Source of the DNA: Burkholderia sp. Bp8992
Lineage (GTDB): Bacteria > Pseudomonadota > Gammaproteobacteria > Burkholderiales > Burkholderiaceae
DNA length: 64,000 nt
Direction: 5' to 3'
NCBI RefSeq assembly: GCF_003853705.1
Contig: NZ_QTQI01000023.1
Span: 1 to 64,000 of the forward strand
Below are positions 43,770 to 52,264 of the stretch, piece by piece. The notes beneath the pieces are model-generated. The model was not told where the DNA came from. It ran no database searches and saw nothing but the letters and a program-made list of their open reading frames with translations. Each line of letters starts with the position of its first letter. The stretch's first letter is position 1. A program made the translations under genes and the position numbers.

Positions 43770-45314
43770 ATGCGCAATAACCAGCCCGTTACCCAACAGG
43801 AATTCGATTTTCCCGACGACGTCACGCTGATGTCGACGACCGATGCCGACAGCACGATCACCTACGCGAACACGACATTTGCGCAGGTGAGCGGTTTCTC
43901 GAACGAGGAGCTCGTCGGCCAGCCGCACAATGCCGTGCGCCACCCCGACATGCCGCGCGAGGCGTTCGCCGACATGTGGGCGACGCTCAAGCGCGGCGAG
44001 CCGTGGACCGCGCTCGTGAAGAACCGCCGCAAGAACGGCGACCACTACTGGGTGCGTGCGAACGCGATTCCGGTGATGCGCAACGGCGAGCCGCAGGGCT
44101 ACATGTCGGTGCGCACGAAGGCGCCGAGCGACGAGACCGCAGCCGCCGACGCGCTGTATCGCGCGTTTCGCGAAGGCAAGGCCGGCCAGCGCCGGTTCCA
44201 CAAGGGGCTCGTGATTCGCACCGGGCTGCTGCGCATCGCGTCGCTGCCGCAGACGATGTCGGTGCGCGCACGCGTGCATTCGGCGCTGTGCGTGCTGGCG
44301 CCGGCGGTCGTCGGCACCGGGTGGGCAGGCGGGTTGTCCGGCGGCGGGCTCGCGGCGTTTGCCGGCGTGACGGTCGGCGTGGCGGCCGCGGCCGGCTGGT
44401 GGCTCGACGCGCAGATCGTGCGACCGTTGAAGCGGCTGCACGAGCAGGCGCTGAATGTCGCAACCGGTGAAAGCCGGCGCGGCGTGCGGATGAACCGCAT
44501 CGACGAGATCGGCATGACGCTGCGCACGATCAACCAGCTCGGGCTGATGTTCCGCTGGCTCGTCGACGACGTCAGCGAGCAGGTGCACAACGTGCAACGC
44601 GCGAGCAACGAGATCGCGCAGGGCAACAGCGACCTGAGCGCGCGTACCGAGCAGGCCGCGTCGAGCGTGCAGGAAACCGCCGCCTCGATGGCCGAGATGA
44701 CGGCAACGGTGTCGAGCAACGCGGAGACGGCGCTGCAGGCGAATCAGTTGTCGGTTTCCGCGAGCGATGCGGCCGAGCGTGGCGGGCAGGCGGTGAGCGA
44801 GGTCGTCGCGACGATGAACGACATCACCGACAGCTCGCGCAGGATCGCGGACATCATCGGCGTGATCGACGGCATCGCGTTCCAGACCAACATCCTCGCG
44901 CTGAACGCGGCGGTCGAGGCTGCGCGTGCGGGCGAGCAGGGGCGCGGTTTCGCGGTGGTCGCCGGCGAGGTGCGCGCGCTCGCGCAGCGCAGTGCGAACG
45001 CGGCGAAGGAGATCAAGACGCTGATCGGCGCGAGCGTCGAGCGTGTCGAGTCGGGCGCGCGGATCGTCGACGGCGCGGGCAAGACGATGGAGGACATCGT
45101 CACGCAGGTGAAGCGCGTGTCCGATCTGATCGCGGAAATCAGCTCGTCGACGGCCGAGCAGAGCACGGGGGTCGCGCAGGTCGACCAGGCGGTTGTGCAT
45201 CTCGACAACATCACGCAGCAGAACGCGGCGCTCGTCGAGCAGAGCACGGCGGCGTCGGAAAGCCTGAAGCAGCAGGCGACGCGGCTCGTGGATGCGGTGA
45301 ACGTGTTTCGGTGA
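43770..45314 (+). CDS. Aer-like PAS-domain methyl-accepting chemotaxis protein
   Basis: A 514-residue energy or redox chemoreceptor. An N-terminal PAS domain (about residues 8-115) has [41 protein letters not shown] (in parts) and WVRANAIPV, typical of Aer with FAD. Two short hydrophobic segments (about 165-215) anchor it, then a HAMP region and a signalling domain with the hairpin tip [41 protein letters not shown] (in parts). There is no large periplasmic domain. A sigma-28-like promoter lies upstream. Its last 80 bp are found again, decayed, at 47295-47376. Confidence 0.92.
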   Translation: MRNNQPVTQQEFDFPDDVTLMSTTDADSTITYANTTFAQVSGFSNEELVGQPHNAVRHPDMPREAFADMWATLKRGEPWTALVKNRRKNGDHYWVRANAIPVMRNGEPQGYMSVRTKAPSDETAAADALYRAFREGKAGQRRFHKGLVIRTGLLRIASLPQTMSVRARVHSALCVLAPAVVGTGWAGGLSGGGLAAFAGVTVGVAAAAGWWLDAQIVRPLKRLHEQALNVATGESRRGVRMNRIDEIGMTLRTINQLGLMFRWLVDDVSEQVHNVQRASNEIAQGNSDLSARTEQAASSVQETAASMAEMTATVSSNAETALQANQLSVSASDAAERGGQAVSEVVATMNDITDSSRRIADIIGVIDGIAFQTNILALNAAVEAARAGEQGRGFAVVAGEVRALAQRSANAAKEIKTLIGASVERVESGARIVDGAGKTMEDIVTQVKRVSDLIAEISSSTAEQSTGVAQVDQAVVHLDNITQQNAALVEQSTAASESLKQQATRLVDAVNVFR

Positions 45315-45382
45315 TGAGCGGGGAGCTCGGCAGGAGGGCGTCGGCCCGCATTGCGCGGGCCGGCGTGGGATGTCCTGCTACG

Positions 45383-45832
45383 TCATTGCGCCTTGGGCAT
45401 GGGATTCAGGTTCGGGCAACAGTGGTTAGGGCATCCCGGACTGACGTTCACCTCGACGCGTCGCCCGGATTGATCGAACTCGTCCGGCTTAAAAATTTTC
45501 CCCGCCAAGGCGCTTTTCTCGCCACGGATCGAATGCTGATCCAGGACCGCCATCACGTTTTCAGCTCGTTGCGTCGCAAGCTGTTGCCCGTCGCGTTCGA
45601 TCTGTTCGGCCAGTCCAATCAGCCATACCGTATCAATGATCGGAAAGCGCTTGTGCATGTCGTTCGACCATGCCGACAGCCTCGACAGTTCGTTCGGAGA
45701 AATCGCGCTCGAATCGGCATCGAAAACAATATCGATGTAATGGGCGGGCATGTTCGACGCGCCGTCACAGGCGAACGCCGCATTTGCGCAGCTCAATACG
45801 AGCACGGTGGCGCTAACGAATTTAGTCGCCAT
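45383..45832 (-). CDS. Secreted OmpA-like protein; possible immunity partner of the metallopeptidase
   Basis: A 149-residue protein with a signal peptide (MATKFVSATVLVLSCANAAFA) and an OmpA C-terminal-like fold: IDIVFDADSSAISPNELSRLSAWSND (in parts), the helix QLATQRAENVMAVLDQHSI, and SGRRVEVNV. The cysteine-rich end CPNHCCPN is unusual. Its start overlaps the metallopeptidase stop by 11 nt, so it is coupled to it as last gene of a PAAR operon. A periplasmic immunity protein is one reading; a peptidoglycan-binding accessory is another. Base composition is lower in GC than the surroundings. Confidence 0.6.
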   Translation of the reverse strand: MATKFVSATVLVLSCANAAFACDGASNMPAHYIDIVFDADSSAISPNELSRLSAWSNDMHKRFPIIDTVWLIGLAEQIERDGQQLATQRAENVMAVLDQHSIRGEKSALAGKIFKPDEFDQSGRRVEVNVSPGCPNHCCPNLNPMPKAQ

Positions 45833-46469
45833 CGACAACATACCCGGCGATGCTCTCAGCGTTGTGGATGGCCAAATCAGGATTTGACCGACCCCAAGGC
45901 GCCAGAAATGGCGTGATCGTATATTGATCGTCCGTCGAAGACATGGTGTCGTGGAAGTGAGTTGCTTCATGAATGATAGTAGATACGTGAGAATCAGCAC
46001 TGTCGGTCCACGGGCGCATCGTGCAGAATCGCGCGCTGATGGCGATGGTATGTGTTGCCGTGTCCGGTGCGCATACGTGCGCGGCTTCGTCAGCCGTTCC
46101 GCGCGGATGAGGCGTGCAACCCGTCGCCAAATCGCCAGCGCTGCCGCTTCGAACGACATTGCTTTCGTTGAACGCTCGGACTACGCCAAGCACCTTCGTT
46201 AAGCCGGTGAGCAGGCGCATCCGCGTTCGTTCGTCGTTGCGGCCGAACCACTTGAACACACGATCTTTTTCGGACTGCGACCATTTTTGCAAAGCGGTGG
46301 TGCGCGCGTCTAGCTTCTCGACGGCTTTAGCTTGTGCCTTCGCGAACACGGCACGGAATTCCGAGTTGGTCATGTTTTCGCAGATTGGCCGCAAGTCGAC
46401 ATCCGCGAATGTTTGCGATCCAGCGATGGTGTTTGTCGTCGTCTCGGCGACGGTAGTTTGGTTTCCCAT
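45822..46469 (-). CDS. M35-type (aspzincin-like, lysine-specific) metallopeptidase, putative type VI effector
   Basis: A 215-residue protein without a signal peptide. The C-terminal half holds the zinc motif IIHEATHFHDTMSSTDDQY, i.e. HExxH followed by TxDxxY, and NAESIAGYV, which fit the lysine-specific metallo-endopeptidase domain of the M35 group. The N-terminal half has a helical region (FAKAQAKAVEKLDARTTALQKW). The gene starts 4 nt after a PAAR gene and overlaps a secreted OmpA-like gene, the usual layout of a type VI secreted effector with carrier and possible immunity. Zinc ligands look intact, so activity is likely. Confidence 0.78.
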   Translation of the reverse strand: MGNQTTVAETTTNTIAGSQTFADVDLRPICENMTNSEFRAVFAKAQAKAVEKLDARTTALQKWSQSEKDRVFKWFGRNDERTRMRLLTGLTKVLGVVRAFNESNVVRSGSAGDLATGCTPHPRGTADEAAHVCAPDTATHTIAISARFCTMRPWTDSADSHVSTIIHEATHFHDTMSSTDDQYTITPFLAPWGRSNPDLAIHNAESIAGYVVDGD

Positions 46470-46473
46470 CGTT

Positions 46474-47004
46474 TCAGTCCTCGATTACAAGCTTCAAAGT
46501 TTGCGCTTGTTCGGTTCGCACACGCACGGTACAGCCGAACCGATCACTCACGCCGGATGCCAGCACGTTCCCTGATCTATCCGTGATCCAGTAGCGCACG
46601 TTGCTTAACGGCTGCTTCGTCTTCACGTCGCGGATCACGAATTGATCGTTGTGAATGTCCGATGCCGGTGCGCATCGTGGAGGTGTGAATGCTGAGTATT
46701 TGGAGAAAGGGTTCGCTGAACCAGGGCCCCCGCCAATGAAAAACGTGCAGTCATTGCCCGCGACTAACAGGTTTTGCCCGCATGGACACAGCACTGCATC
46801 GCCTTCGACGGCTACCGCACGGCCTCTGCCGACGACGGATACGGCGCTTCCTGCTATCGGAAACTTGCCTTCGCAATTTCCACATGTCGCTTTGTCGCCG
46901 TCCAAGGCAATGTGCTTGTTGTTCACGAATATGCTTGCAGTGCCTGCAATGACGATTCCGCCTGTCGTTGTTGGGTCGCCGTTTCTGATCGCTCGTCGGC
47001 TCAT
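46474..47004 (-). CDS. PAAR-domain protein (type VI secretion spike tip)
   Basis: A 176-residue protein. The PAAR domain covers about residues 1-95: IRNGDPTTTGGIVIAG, ALDGDKATCGNCEGKFPIAGSA, GRAVAVEGDAVLCPCGQNLLVAG. The remaining 80 residues form a small domain (FVIRDVKTKQPLSNVRYWITDRSGNVLASGVSD in parts) resembling the beta-sandwich tail found in several PAAR proteins. PAAR proteins sharpen the VgrG spike and carry effectors. GAGGA precedes the ATG. The metallopeptidase gene follows by 4 nt. No vgrG or other T6SS gene lies in the window. Confidence 0.85.
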   Translation of the reverse strand: MSRRAIRNGDPTTTGGIVIAGTASIFVNNKHIALDGDKATCGNCEGKFPIAGSAVSVVGRGRAVAVEGDAVLCPCGQNLLVAGNDCTFFIGGGPGSANPFSKYSAFTPPRCAPASDIHNDQFVIRDVKTKQPLSNVRYWITDRSGNVLASGVSDRFGCTVRVRTEQAQTLKLVIED

Positions 47005-47006
47005 GG

Positions 47007-47213
47007 CTATGTCCTCAATCGAAGTTGGTAATGCTCCATTCGCGACTCGGGGCCATGGATCGAATATGCGGTCATCGGCCCGAGAGCGTTCTCGATCCGC
47101 CGGATCGATGCGCGAAGAAAGCTAGAGCCGGCGGTGTGTTTTTCTTCCATGGACTCGGATATCTTGTGTATGGACGAGCCATGAACAGTGGCCGGCACGA
47201 TTTTCTCTGTCTA
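47007..47213 (-). pseudogene. Truncated ORF directly upstream of the PAAR gene
   Basis: The frame is open from an in-frame stop at 47211-47213 down to a TAG at 47007-47009, only 2 bp before the PAAR ATG. It contains possible starts (GTG at 47198, ATG at 47150) but none with a ribosome binding site. The peptide, ending IHGPESRMEHYQLRLRT, is not recognised. The tight spacing suggests the 3' end of a gene that once preceded the PAAR gene in the same operon, its 5' part lost. Confidence 0.35.
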
Positions 47214-47294
47214 TAGAACGAGTACGATTTTTAGTTCGAAGTACGCCGTAAGTTGATGCTATGAAGCGATTGGCGAGGCTGTGGCGAAGGGAGA

Positions 47295-47376
47295 TCGAGC
47301 AGGGCGCGGCGGCGTTGGTTATGCCTTGGGGCAGCAGGCGACGCGGCTCGTGGATACGGTGAGCGTGTTTCGGTGA
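47295..47376 (+). pseudogene. Decayed duplicate of the chemoreceptor gene 3' end
   Basis: These 82 bp align with the last 80 bp of the Aer-like gene (45235-45314). The final 44 bp (47333-47376) match 45271-45314 at 42 of 44 positions, including the stop codon; the 5' part carries more substitutions and two single-base insertions. It lies on the same strand as the intact gene but on the far side of the PAAR cassette. Confidence 0.75.
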
Positions 47377-47665
47377 GTACGAAAAGAGATGACGCGAACG
47401 CGGCGGAGATGCGATCGTCGGTTACGCCATTCTGACCTTGGATACGGCGGATCGTCGGGTAAGGTATTTATGCGTGAGCAAAGCTGATCGAGGCGGAGCG
47501 CTCAATCTCGCGACTCGCAGCGAAACGGGAAAGGAGATTTGAACGAAGTTCGTGCGCGATATGGGGTATCGACGGATACAGCGCGGAAGTTGCGTGTGCA
47601 GAGCGGGGGCACCGTGCGTACCAAGGTGACGCGGGCATGGCGGAGAGGGATACCGGCCCGCGTCG

Positions 47666-47691
47666 GACCGCCCGGTTCCGGCCGGGCGGTC
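47666..47691. terminator. GC-rich hairpin downstream of gabD
   Basis: A perfect 10-bp stem, GACCGCCCGG with CCGGGCGGTC, and 6-nt loop lie about 45 bp beyond the gabD stop. It has no T-run; likely a transcription end. Confidence 0.45.
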
Positions 47692-47733
47692 TCAAGGGCC
47701 CGTCGCCGCAGCGGCAGGCTCTTGATCGTTGCT

Positions 47734-49203
47734 TCAGACGGCCAGACAGAGATACTTGATCACGACGTAGTCGTCGATGCCGTAGTGCGAGCCTTCGCGG
47801 CCGAGGCCCGACTGCTTGACGCCGCCGAACGGCGCGACTTCGTTCGAGATCAGGCCCGTGTTCACGCCGACCATCCCGTATTCGAGCGCTTCCGCCACCT
47901 TCCACACGCGGCCGATGTCGCGGCTGTAGAAGTAGGCGGCGAGACCGAACTCGGTGTCGTTCGCGAGGCCGATCACTTCTTCGTCGCTGCTGAACTTGAA
48001 CAGCGGCGCGAGCGGCCCGAACGTCTCTTCCTTCGCGACCTTCATCGCCGGCGTGACGCCCGTCAGCACGGTCGGCTCGAAGAAGCCGTGGCCGAGCGCG
48101 TGGCGCTTGCCGCCCGTCACGACGGTCGCGCCCTTCGCGAGCGCGTCCTCGATGTGCGCCTCGACCTTCAGCACGGCCGCCTCGTTGATCAGCGGACCTT
48201 GCGTCACGCCCGGCTCGGTGCCGCGGCCGACCTTCAGCTGGCCGACGGCTGCCGCGAGCTTCTGCGCGAACTGGTCGTACACGGCTTCATGCACGTAGAA
48301 GCGGTTCGTGCACACGCACGTCTGGCCGCTGTTGCGGTACTTCGACGCAATCGCGCCCTGCACGGCCGCATCGAGGTCGGCGTCGTCGAACACGATGAAC
48401 GGCGCGTTGCCGCCGAGCTCCAGCGACACCTTCTTGACCGTCGCCGCGCATTGCGCCATCAGCAGGCGGCCGACCGGCGTCGAGCCGGTGAACGACAGCT
48501 TGCGCACGATCGGGTTCGACGTCAGCTCGCCGCCGATCGCCTTCGGGTCGCCCGTGACGACGCTGAACACGCCGGCCGGCACGCCCGCGCGCTCGGCGAG
48601 CACGGCCATCGCGAGCGCGGAGAACGGCGTGGCCTCGGCCGGCTTCACGACGATCGGGCAGCCTGCGGCGAGCGCCGGGCCGACCTTGCGCGTGATCATC
48701 GCCGCCGGGAAGTTCCACGGCGTGATCGCCGCGCACACGCCGATCGCTTCCTTCGTCACGACGATGCGCTTGTCGCTCGCCGGTGTCGGGATCGTGTCGC
48801 CGTACACGCGCTTGCCTTCTTCCGCGAACCACTCGAGGAACGACGCCGCATAGCCGATCTCGCCCTTCGCCTCGGCCAGCGACTTGCCTTGCTCGGTGGT
48901 CAGGATCAGCGCGAGGTCGTCGGCGTTTTCCATCATCAGGTCGTGCCACTTGCGCAGGATGACCGCACGTTCCTTCGCGGTCTTCTTGCGCCACGCCGGC
49001 CAGGCGGCGTTCGCGGCGTCGATCGCGTGACGCGTCTCGGCCGTGCCCATCGCCGGCACGGTGCCGAGCAGGCCGCCCGTCGCCGGGTTGCGGACTTCGA
49101 ACGTCTCGCCGTTCGTTGCGCCTTGCCATTCGCCGTTGACGTACGCCTGCTGGCGGAACAGCGACGGATCTTTCAGTGCCAGGGTTTCCTGAACGGTGCT
49201 CAT
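47734..49203 (-). CDS. gabD: NAD(P)-dependent succinate-semialdehyde dehydrogenase
   Basis: A 489-residue aldehyde dehydrogenase. It shows VNGEWQGATNGETFEVRNPATG, ITPWNFPAAMITRKVGPALAAGCPIVVKPA (in parts), FTGSTPVGRLLM, VSLELGGNAPFIVFDDADLD with the general-base Glu, NSGQTCVCTNRF with the catalytic Cys, and KEETFGPLAPLF, then GVNTGLISNEVAPFGGVKQSGLGREGSHYG (in parts), the GabD C-terminus. It oxidises succinate semialdehyde to succinate after GabT. Lies 100 bp downstream of gabT on the same strand. Confidence 0.93.
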   Translation of the reverse strand: MSTVQETLALKDPSLFRQQAYVNGEWQGATNGETFEVRNPATGGLLGTVPAMGTAETRHAIDAANAAWPAWRKKTAKERAVILRKWHDLMMENADDLALILTTEQGKSLAEAKGEIGYAASFLEWFAEEGKRVYGDTIPTPASDKRIVVTKEAIGVCAAITPWNFPAAMITRKVGPALAAGCPIVVKPAEATPFSALAMAVLAERAGVPAGVFSVVTGDPKAIGGELTSNPIVRKLSFTGSTPVGRLLMAQCAATVKKVSLELGGNAPFIVFDDADLDAAVQGAIASKYRNSGQTCVCTNRFYVHEAVYDQFAQKLAAAVGQLKVGRGTEPGVTQGPLINEAAVLKVEAHIEDALAKGATVVTGGKRHALGHGFFEPTVLTGVTPAMKVAKEETFGPLAPLFKFSSDEEVIGLANDTEFGLAAYFYSRDIGRVWKVAEALEYGMVGVNTGLISNEVAPFGGVKQSGLGREGSHYGIDDYVVIKYLCLAV

Positions 49204-49303
49204 ATGAATCGCCTGCTTTGAAAAGGACGGATAAGGGCGGAAGAAAACGGCCGCCGCCGTCTTCACGACGGCGGCGGCGCATTCAGTTGAAGTGGGCGGG
49301 AAC

Positions 49304-50593
49304 TCAGGCCGGCACGCCGACCGTTTCCTTCAGCACTTCCTCGAGGATCACGAGCGCTTCGTCGAACACGGCTTGCGGGATCGTCAGCGGGAACAGGAAG
49401 CGCACGACGTTCGAGTACACGCCGCACACGAGCAGCAGCAGGCCGCGCTCGAGCGCACGCGTCTGCACGCGCTTCGTGAACTCGGCATCCGGCTCGCCCG
49501 AACCGGGCTTCAGGAACTCGACCGCGATCATCGCGCCCGGGCCGCGCACGTCGGCGATCTGCGGCACGTCGGCCTGCAGTGCGTTCAGCTTCGCCTTCAG
49601 CACGTCGCCGAGTTGCGTCGCGCGGTCGCACAGCTTTTCTTCGTCGATGATCTCGAGCACCGCGTGCGCCGAGGCGACGGCCAGCGGGTTGCCCGCGTAC
49701 GTGCCGCCGAGGCCGCCGGGCGCTGCCGCGTCCATCACGTCCGCACGACCGACGACGCCCGACAGCGGCATGCCGCCCGCGAGGCTCTTCGCCATCGTGA
49801 TCAGGTCGGCCAGCACGTCGTAGTGCTGCATCGCGAACAGCTTGCCGGTACGCGCGAAGCCCGTCTGCACTTCGTCGGCGATCAACAGGATGCCGTGTTC
49901 GTTACAGATCTTGCGCAGCGCGCGCACGAATTCGGCCGGTGCCGCGTAGAAACCGCCTTCGCCCTGGACCGGTTCGAAGATGATCGCGGCGACGCGCTTT
50001 GGATCGATGTCGGCCTTGAACAGCATCTCGATCGCCTTGATCGAGTCGGCCGTCGTCACGCCGTGCAGTGCGTTCGGGTACGGGGCGTGGAACACGTCGC
50101 CCGGGAACGGGCCGAAGTTCAGCTTGTACGGGGCGACCTTGCCGGTCAGCGCCATGCCCATCATCGTGCGGCCGTGGAAGCCGCCCGAGAACGCGATGAC
50201 GCCCGGACGGCCGGTCGCCGCACGCGCGATCTTGATCGCGTTCTCGACGGCTTCGGCGCCGGTCGTGAAGAACGCGGTCTTCTTCGGGAAGTCGCCCGGC
50301 GCGCGGTCGTTGATCTTCTCGGCCAGCTCGACGTACGACGCGTACGGGACGATCTGGTAAGCGGTGTGCGTGAAGTTGTTCAGTTGATCCGCGATCGCCT
50401 TGACGATCTTCGGATGGCGGTGGCCAGTGTTCAGCACCGCGATGCCGGCGGCGAAATCGATGAAGCGGCGGCCTTCGACATCCCACAGTTCCGCGTTCTC
50501 GGCGCGGGCTGCGTAGAAATCGCACATCACGCCGACGCCGCGCGGGGTGGCGGCGTTCTTGCGGGCCTGCAGGTCGGCATTCTTCACGGTCAT
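49304..50593 (-). CDS. gabT: 4-aminobutyrate (GABA) aminotransferase
   Basis: A 429-residue class III PLP aminotransferase. It has GVMCDFYAARAENAELWDVEGRRFIDFAAGIAVLNTGH (in parts), TTGAEAVENAIKIAR (PLP phosphate site), FSGGFHGRT, AAIIFEPVQGEGGFY, ADEVQTGFARTGKLFA, and TMAKSLAGGMPLSGVVG with the PLP Lys. It converts GABA and 2-oxoglutarate to succinate semialdehyde and glutamate. The start at 50593 (MTVKNADLQ) matches the family; AAGGAG lies directly before it. It is divergent from the gabR-like gene, with a palindromic operator between. Confidence 0.93.
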   Translation of the reverse strand: MTVKNADLQARKNAATPRGVGVMCDFYAARAENAELWDVEGRRFIDFAAGIAVLNTGHRHPKIVKAIADQLNNFTHTAYQIVPYASYVELAEKINDRAPGDFPKKTAFFTTGAEAVENAIKIARAATGRPGVIAFSGGFHGRTMMGMALTGKVAPYKLNFGPFPGDVFHAPYPNALHGVTTADSIKAIEMLFKADIDPKRVAAIIFEPVQGEGGFYAAPAEFVRALRKICNEHGILLIADEVQTGFARTGKLFAMQHYDVLADLITMAKSLAGGMPLSGVVGRADVMDAAAPGGLGGTYAGNPLAVASAHAVLEIIDEEKLCDRATQLGDVLKAKLNALQADVPQIADVRGPGAMIAVEFLKPGSGEPDAEFTKRVQTRALERGLLLLVCGVYSNVVRFLFPLTIPQAVFDEALVILEEVLKETVGVPA

Positions 50594-50665
50594 CTCCTTG
50601 ATGTTCTTTCCGGTGGGTAGAAATCGGGCGCCTTGGCAGCCCATGGAGGCGACTATAATCACATT

Positions 50666-50686
50666 TGGCTCTGGCAATCAGAGCCA
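50666..50686. promoter_or_regulatory. Palindromic operator between gabT and the MocR/GabR gene
   Basis: Perfect 8-bp arms TGGCTCTG and CAGAGCCA are separated by 5 bp. It lies 73 bp upstream of gabT and 27 bp upstream of the regulator, a fitting GabR-type site. Confidence 0.5.
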
Positions 50687-50712
50687 TTTCAATAAATATT
50701 CAGGAGCCAATC

Positions 50713-52221
50713 ATGCGCGCGAGCGTGCTGTCGGACTGGCTGGCGCAGCGCCTCGTGCGCGGCGGCGAACAGCCGATCTACCGGCAGCTTCACCGGCTGC
50801 TGCAACAGGCAATCCTGTCGCGCGAACTGCCGGCCGGCACGCGCGTGCCGTCGTCGCGGCTGCTGGCTGCCGAACTCGGGATCGCGCGCAACACGGTCAC
50901 GCAGGTTTACGAACAGCTTGCACTCGAAGGCTACGTGAACTCGGCGACCGGCCGCGGCACGTTCGTCGCCGACAGCGCGCCGGACGAAATCGTCGGCGCA
51001 CCGCCCGACGCGGCGGCCGGCCCGGCCGTCGTGACGCCGTCCGCCCGGCGGCTGTCCGCGCGCGGCACGCGGCTCGTCGAAGGTGCCGGCGTGTCGAAGC
51101 GCCAGGGCGGCGCGTTCATGCCGGGCGTGCCCGATGTGTCGCGATTTCCGGCGCGCGTGTGGACGCGGCTGCACAACAAGTACTGGCGGCGCCTGCGCCC
51201 CGACCTGCTGACCTATGCGCCGGGCGGCGGGCTCGCGCTGCTGCGCGAGTCGCTGGCCGACTACCTGCGCACGTCGCGCTCGGTGCGCTGCACGCCCGAG
51301 CAGATCGTGATCACGACCGGCATCCACCAGTCGATCGATCTCGCGGTGCGGCTCTTGACCGATCCGGGCGACGCGATCTGGACCGAAGACCCGTGCTACT
51401 GGGGCGTGCGCAGCGTGCTGAACGTGTCGGGGCTGACCACGCGGCCGATTCCGGTCGACGACGAAGGCATCGCGCCGTCGGCCGCCGATCTCGCCGAACC
51501 GCCGAAGCTGATGCTCGTCACGCCGTCGCACCAGTATCCGCTCGGGATGGTGATGAGCCTCGCGCGGCGCCGGATGCTGCTCGAATACGCGCGCCAGCAC
51601 GGCTGCTGGATCATCGAGGACGACTACGACAGCGAATTCCGCTACGGCAGCCGGCCGCTCGCGTCGCTGCAGGGGCTCGATACGGCCGGGCAGGTGATCT
51701 ACGTCGGCAGTTTCGGCAAGACGCTGTTCCCGGGGCTGCGGGTCGGCTATCTCGTCGCGCCGGAGCCGCTCGCGGAAAGCTTCGCGACCGCGAGCGCCGA
51801 GCTGTACCGCGAAGGCCAGTTGCTGCAGCAGGCCGTGCTCGCGGAATTCATCGCGGAAGGGCACTTCGTGTCGCATATCCGCAAGATGCGCACGCTGTAC
51901 GGGCAACGCCGCGAAGTGCTGCTCGACGCGGTTGCGCGCCGTTACGGCGACACGCTGCAAGCGCTCGGCAGCGATGCGGGGCTGCACCTGGTCACGCAAC
52001 TGCCGGAAGGCGTCGACGATCGCGCGGTCGCGCAGGCCGCGCTGGAACGCAACATCGTCGTGCGGCCGCTGTCCGGCTACTACGCGGATCGCGAGCGCGC
52101 GGCATCGGGGTTGCTGCTCGGCTATGCGTGCGTGCCGGAGGACGAGATCGCGACCGCGTTCGCGACGCTCGCCGAGGCGATCGACGAGCGGGCGTTCGGC
52201 AAGGTGATCGAGGCGGCCTGA
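50713..52221 (+). CDS. MocR/GabR-type PLP-dependent transcriptional regulator
   Basis: A 502-residue protein fusing a GntR winged helix to an aminotransferase fold. The DNA-binding part has PIYRQLHRLLQQAILSRELPAGTRVPSSRLLAAELGIARNTVTQVYEQL (in parts). The PLP half has LTYAPGGGLALLRESLADYLR, TTGIHQSIDLAVRLL, IIEDDYDSEFRYG, and YVGSFGKTLFPGLRVGYLVAP with the PLP Lys. CAGGAG precedes the ATG at 50713. Its place opposite gabT makes it the likely GabR, activating gabTD with GABA and PLP. Confidence 0.88.
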   Translation: MRASVLSDWLAQRLVRGGEQPIYRQLHRLLQQAILSRELPAGTRVPSSRLLAAELGIARNTVTQVYEQLALEGYVNSATGRGTFVADSAPDEIVGAPPDAAAGPAVVTPSARRLSARGTRLVEGAGVSKRQGGAFMPGVPDVSRFPARVWTRLHNKYWRRLRPDLLTYAPGGGLALLRESLADYLRTSRSVRCTPEQIVITTGIHQSIDLAVRLLTDPGDAIWTEDPCYWGVRSVLNVSGLTTRPIPVDDEGIAPSAADLAEPPKLMLVTPSHQYPLGMVMSLARRRMLLEYARQHGCWIIEDDYDSEFRYGSRPLASLQGLDTAGQVIYVGSFGKTLFPGLRVGYLVAPEPLAESFATASAELYREGQLLQQAVLAEFIAEGHFVSHIRKMRTLYGQRREVLLDAVARRYGDTLQALGSDAGLHLVTQLPEGVDDRAVAQAALERNIVVRPLSGYYADRERAASGLLLGYACVPEDEIATAFATLAEAIDERAFGKVIEAA

Positions 52222-52264
52222 GCGGCGCATGTCGCTGCCGCGCGTGACGTAGCGCCGCCGAACC

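Larger units (their letters stand above)
47214..47733 (+). other. Gene-poor junction holding a decayed chemoreceptor end and a hairpin
   Basis: This stretch separates the PAAR cassette from gabD. It contains the decayed chemoreceptor 3' end at 47295-47376 and the hairpin at 47666-47691. No other gene is supported; the ORFs here are antisense or shadow frames with no ribosome binding site. Confidence 0.5.

Noticed and set aside
47295-47376. A second chemoreceptor gene near gabD
   Set aside because: Only about 80 bp of the 3' end is present, with substitutions and single-base insertions, so it is a remnant, not a gene.
47666-47691. Attachment site or recombination scar next to the effector cassette
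   Set aside because: It is a simple GC hairpin placed where a gabD terminator is expected, with no second copy on the other side of the cassette.
47468-47905. Minus-strand frame between the PAAR cassette and gabD
   Set aside because: It overlaps the end of gabD in another frame and shows no known domain and no ribosome binding site.
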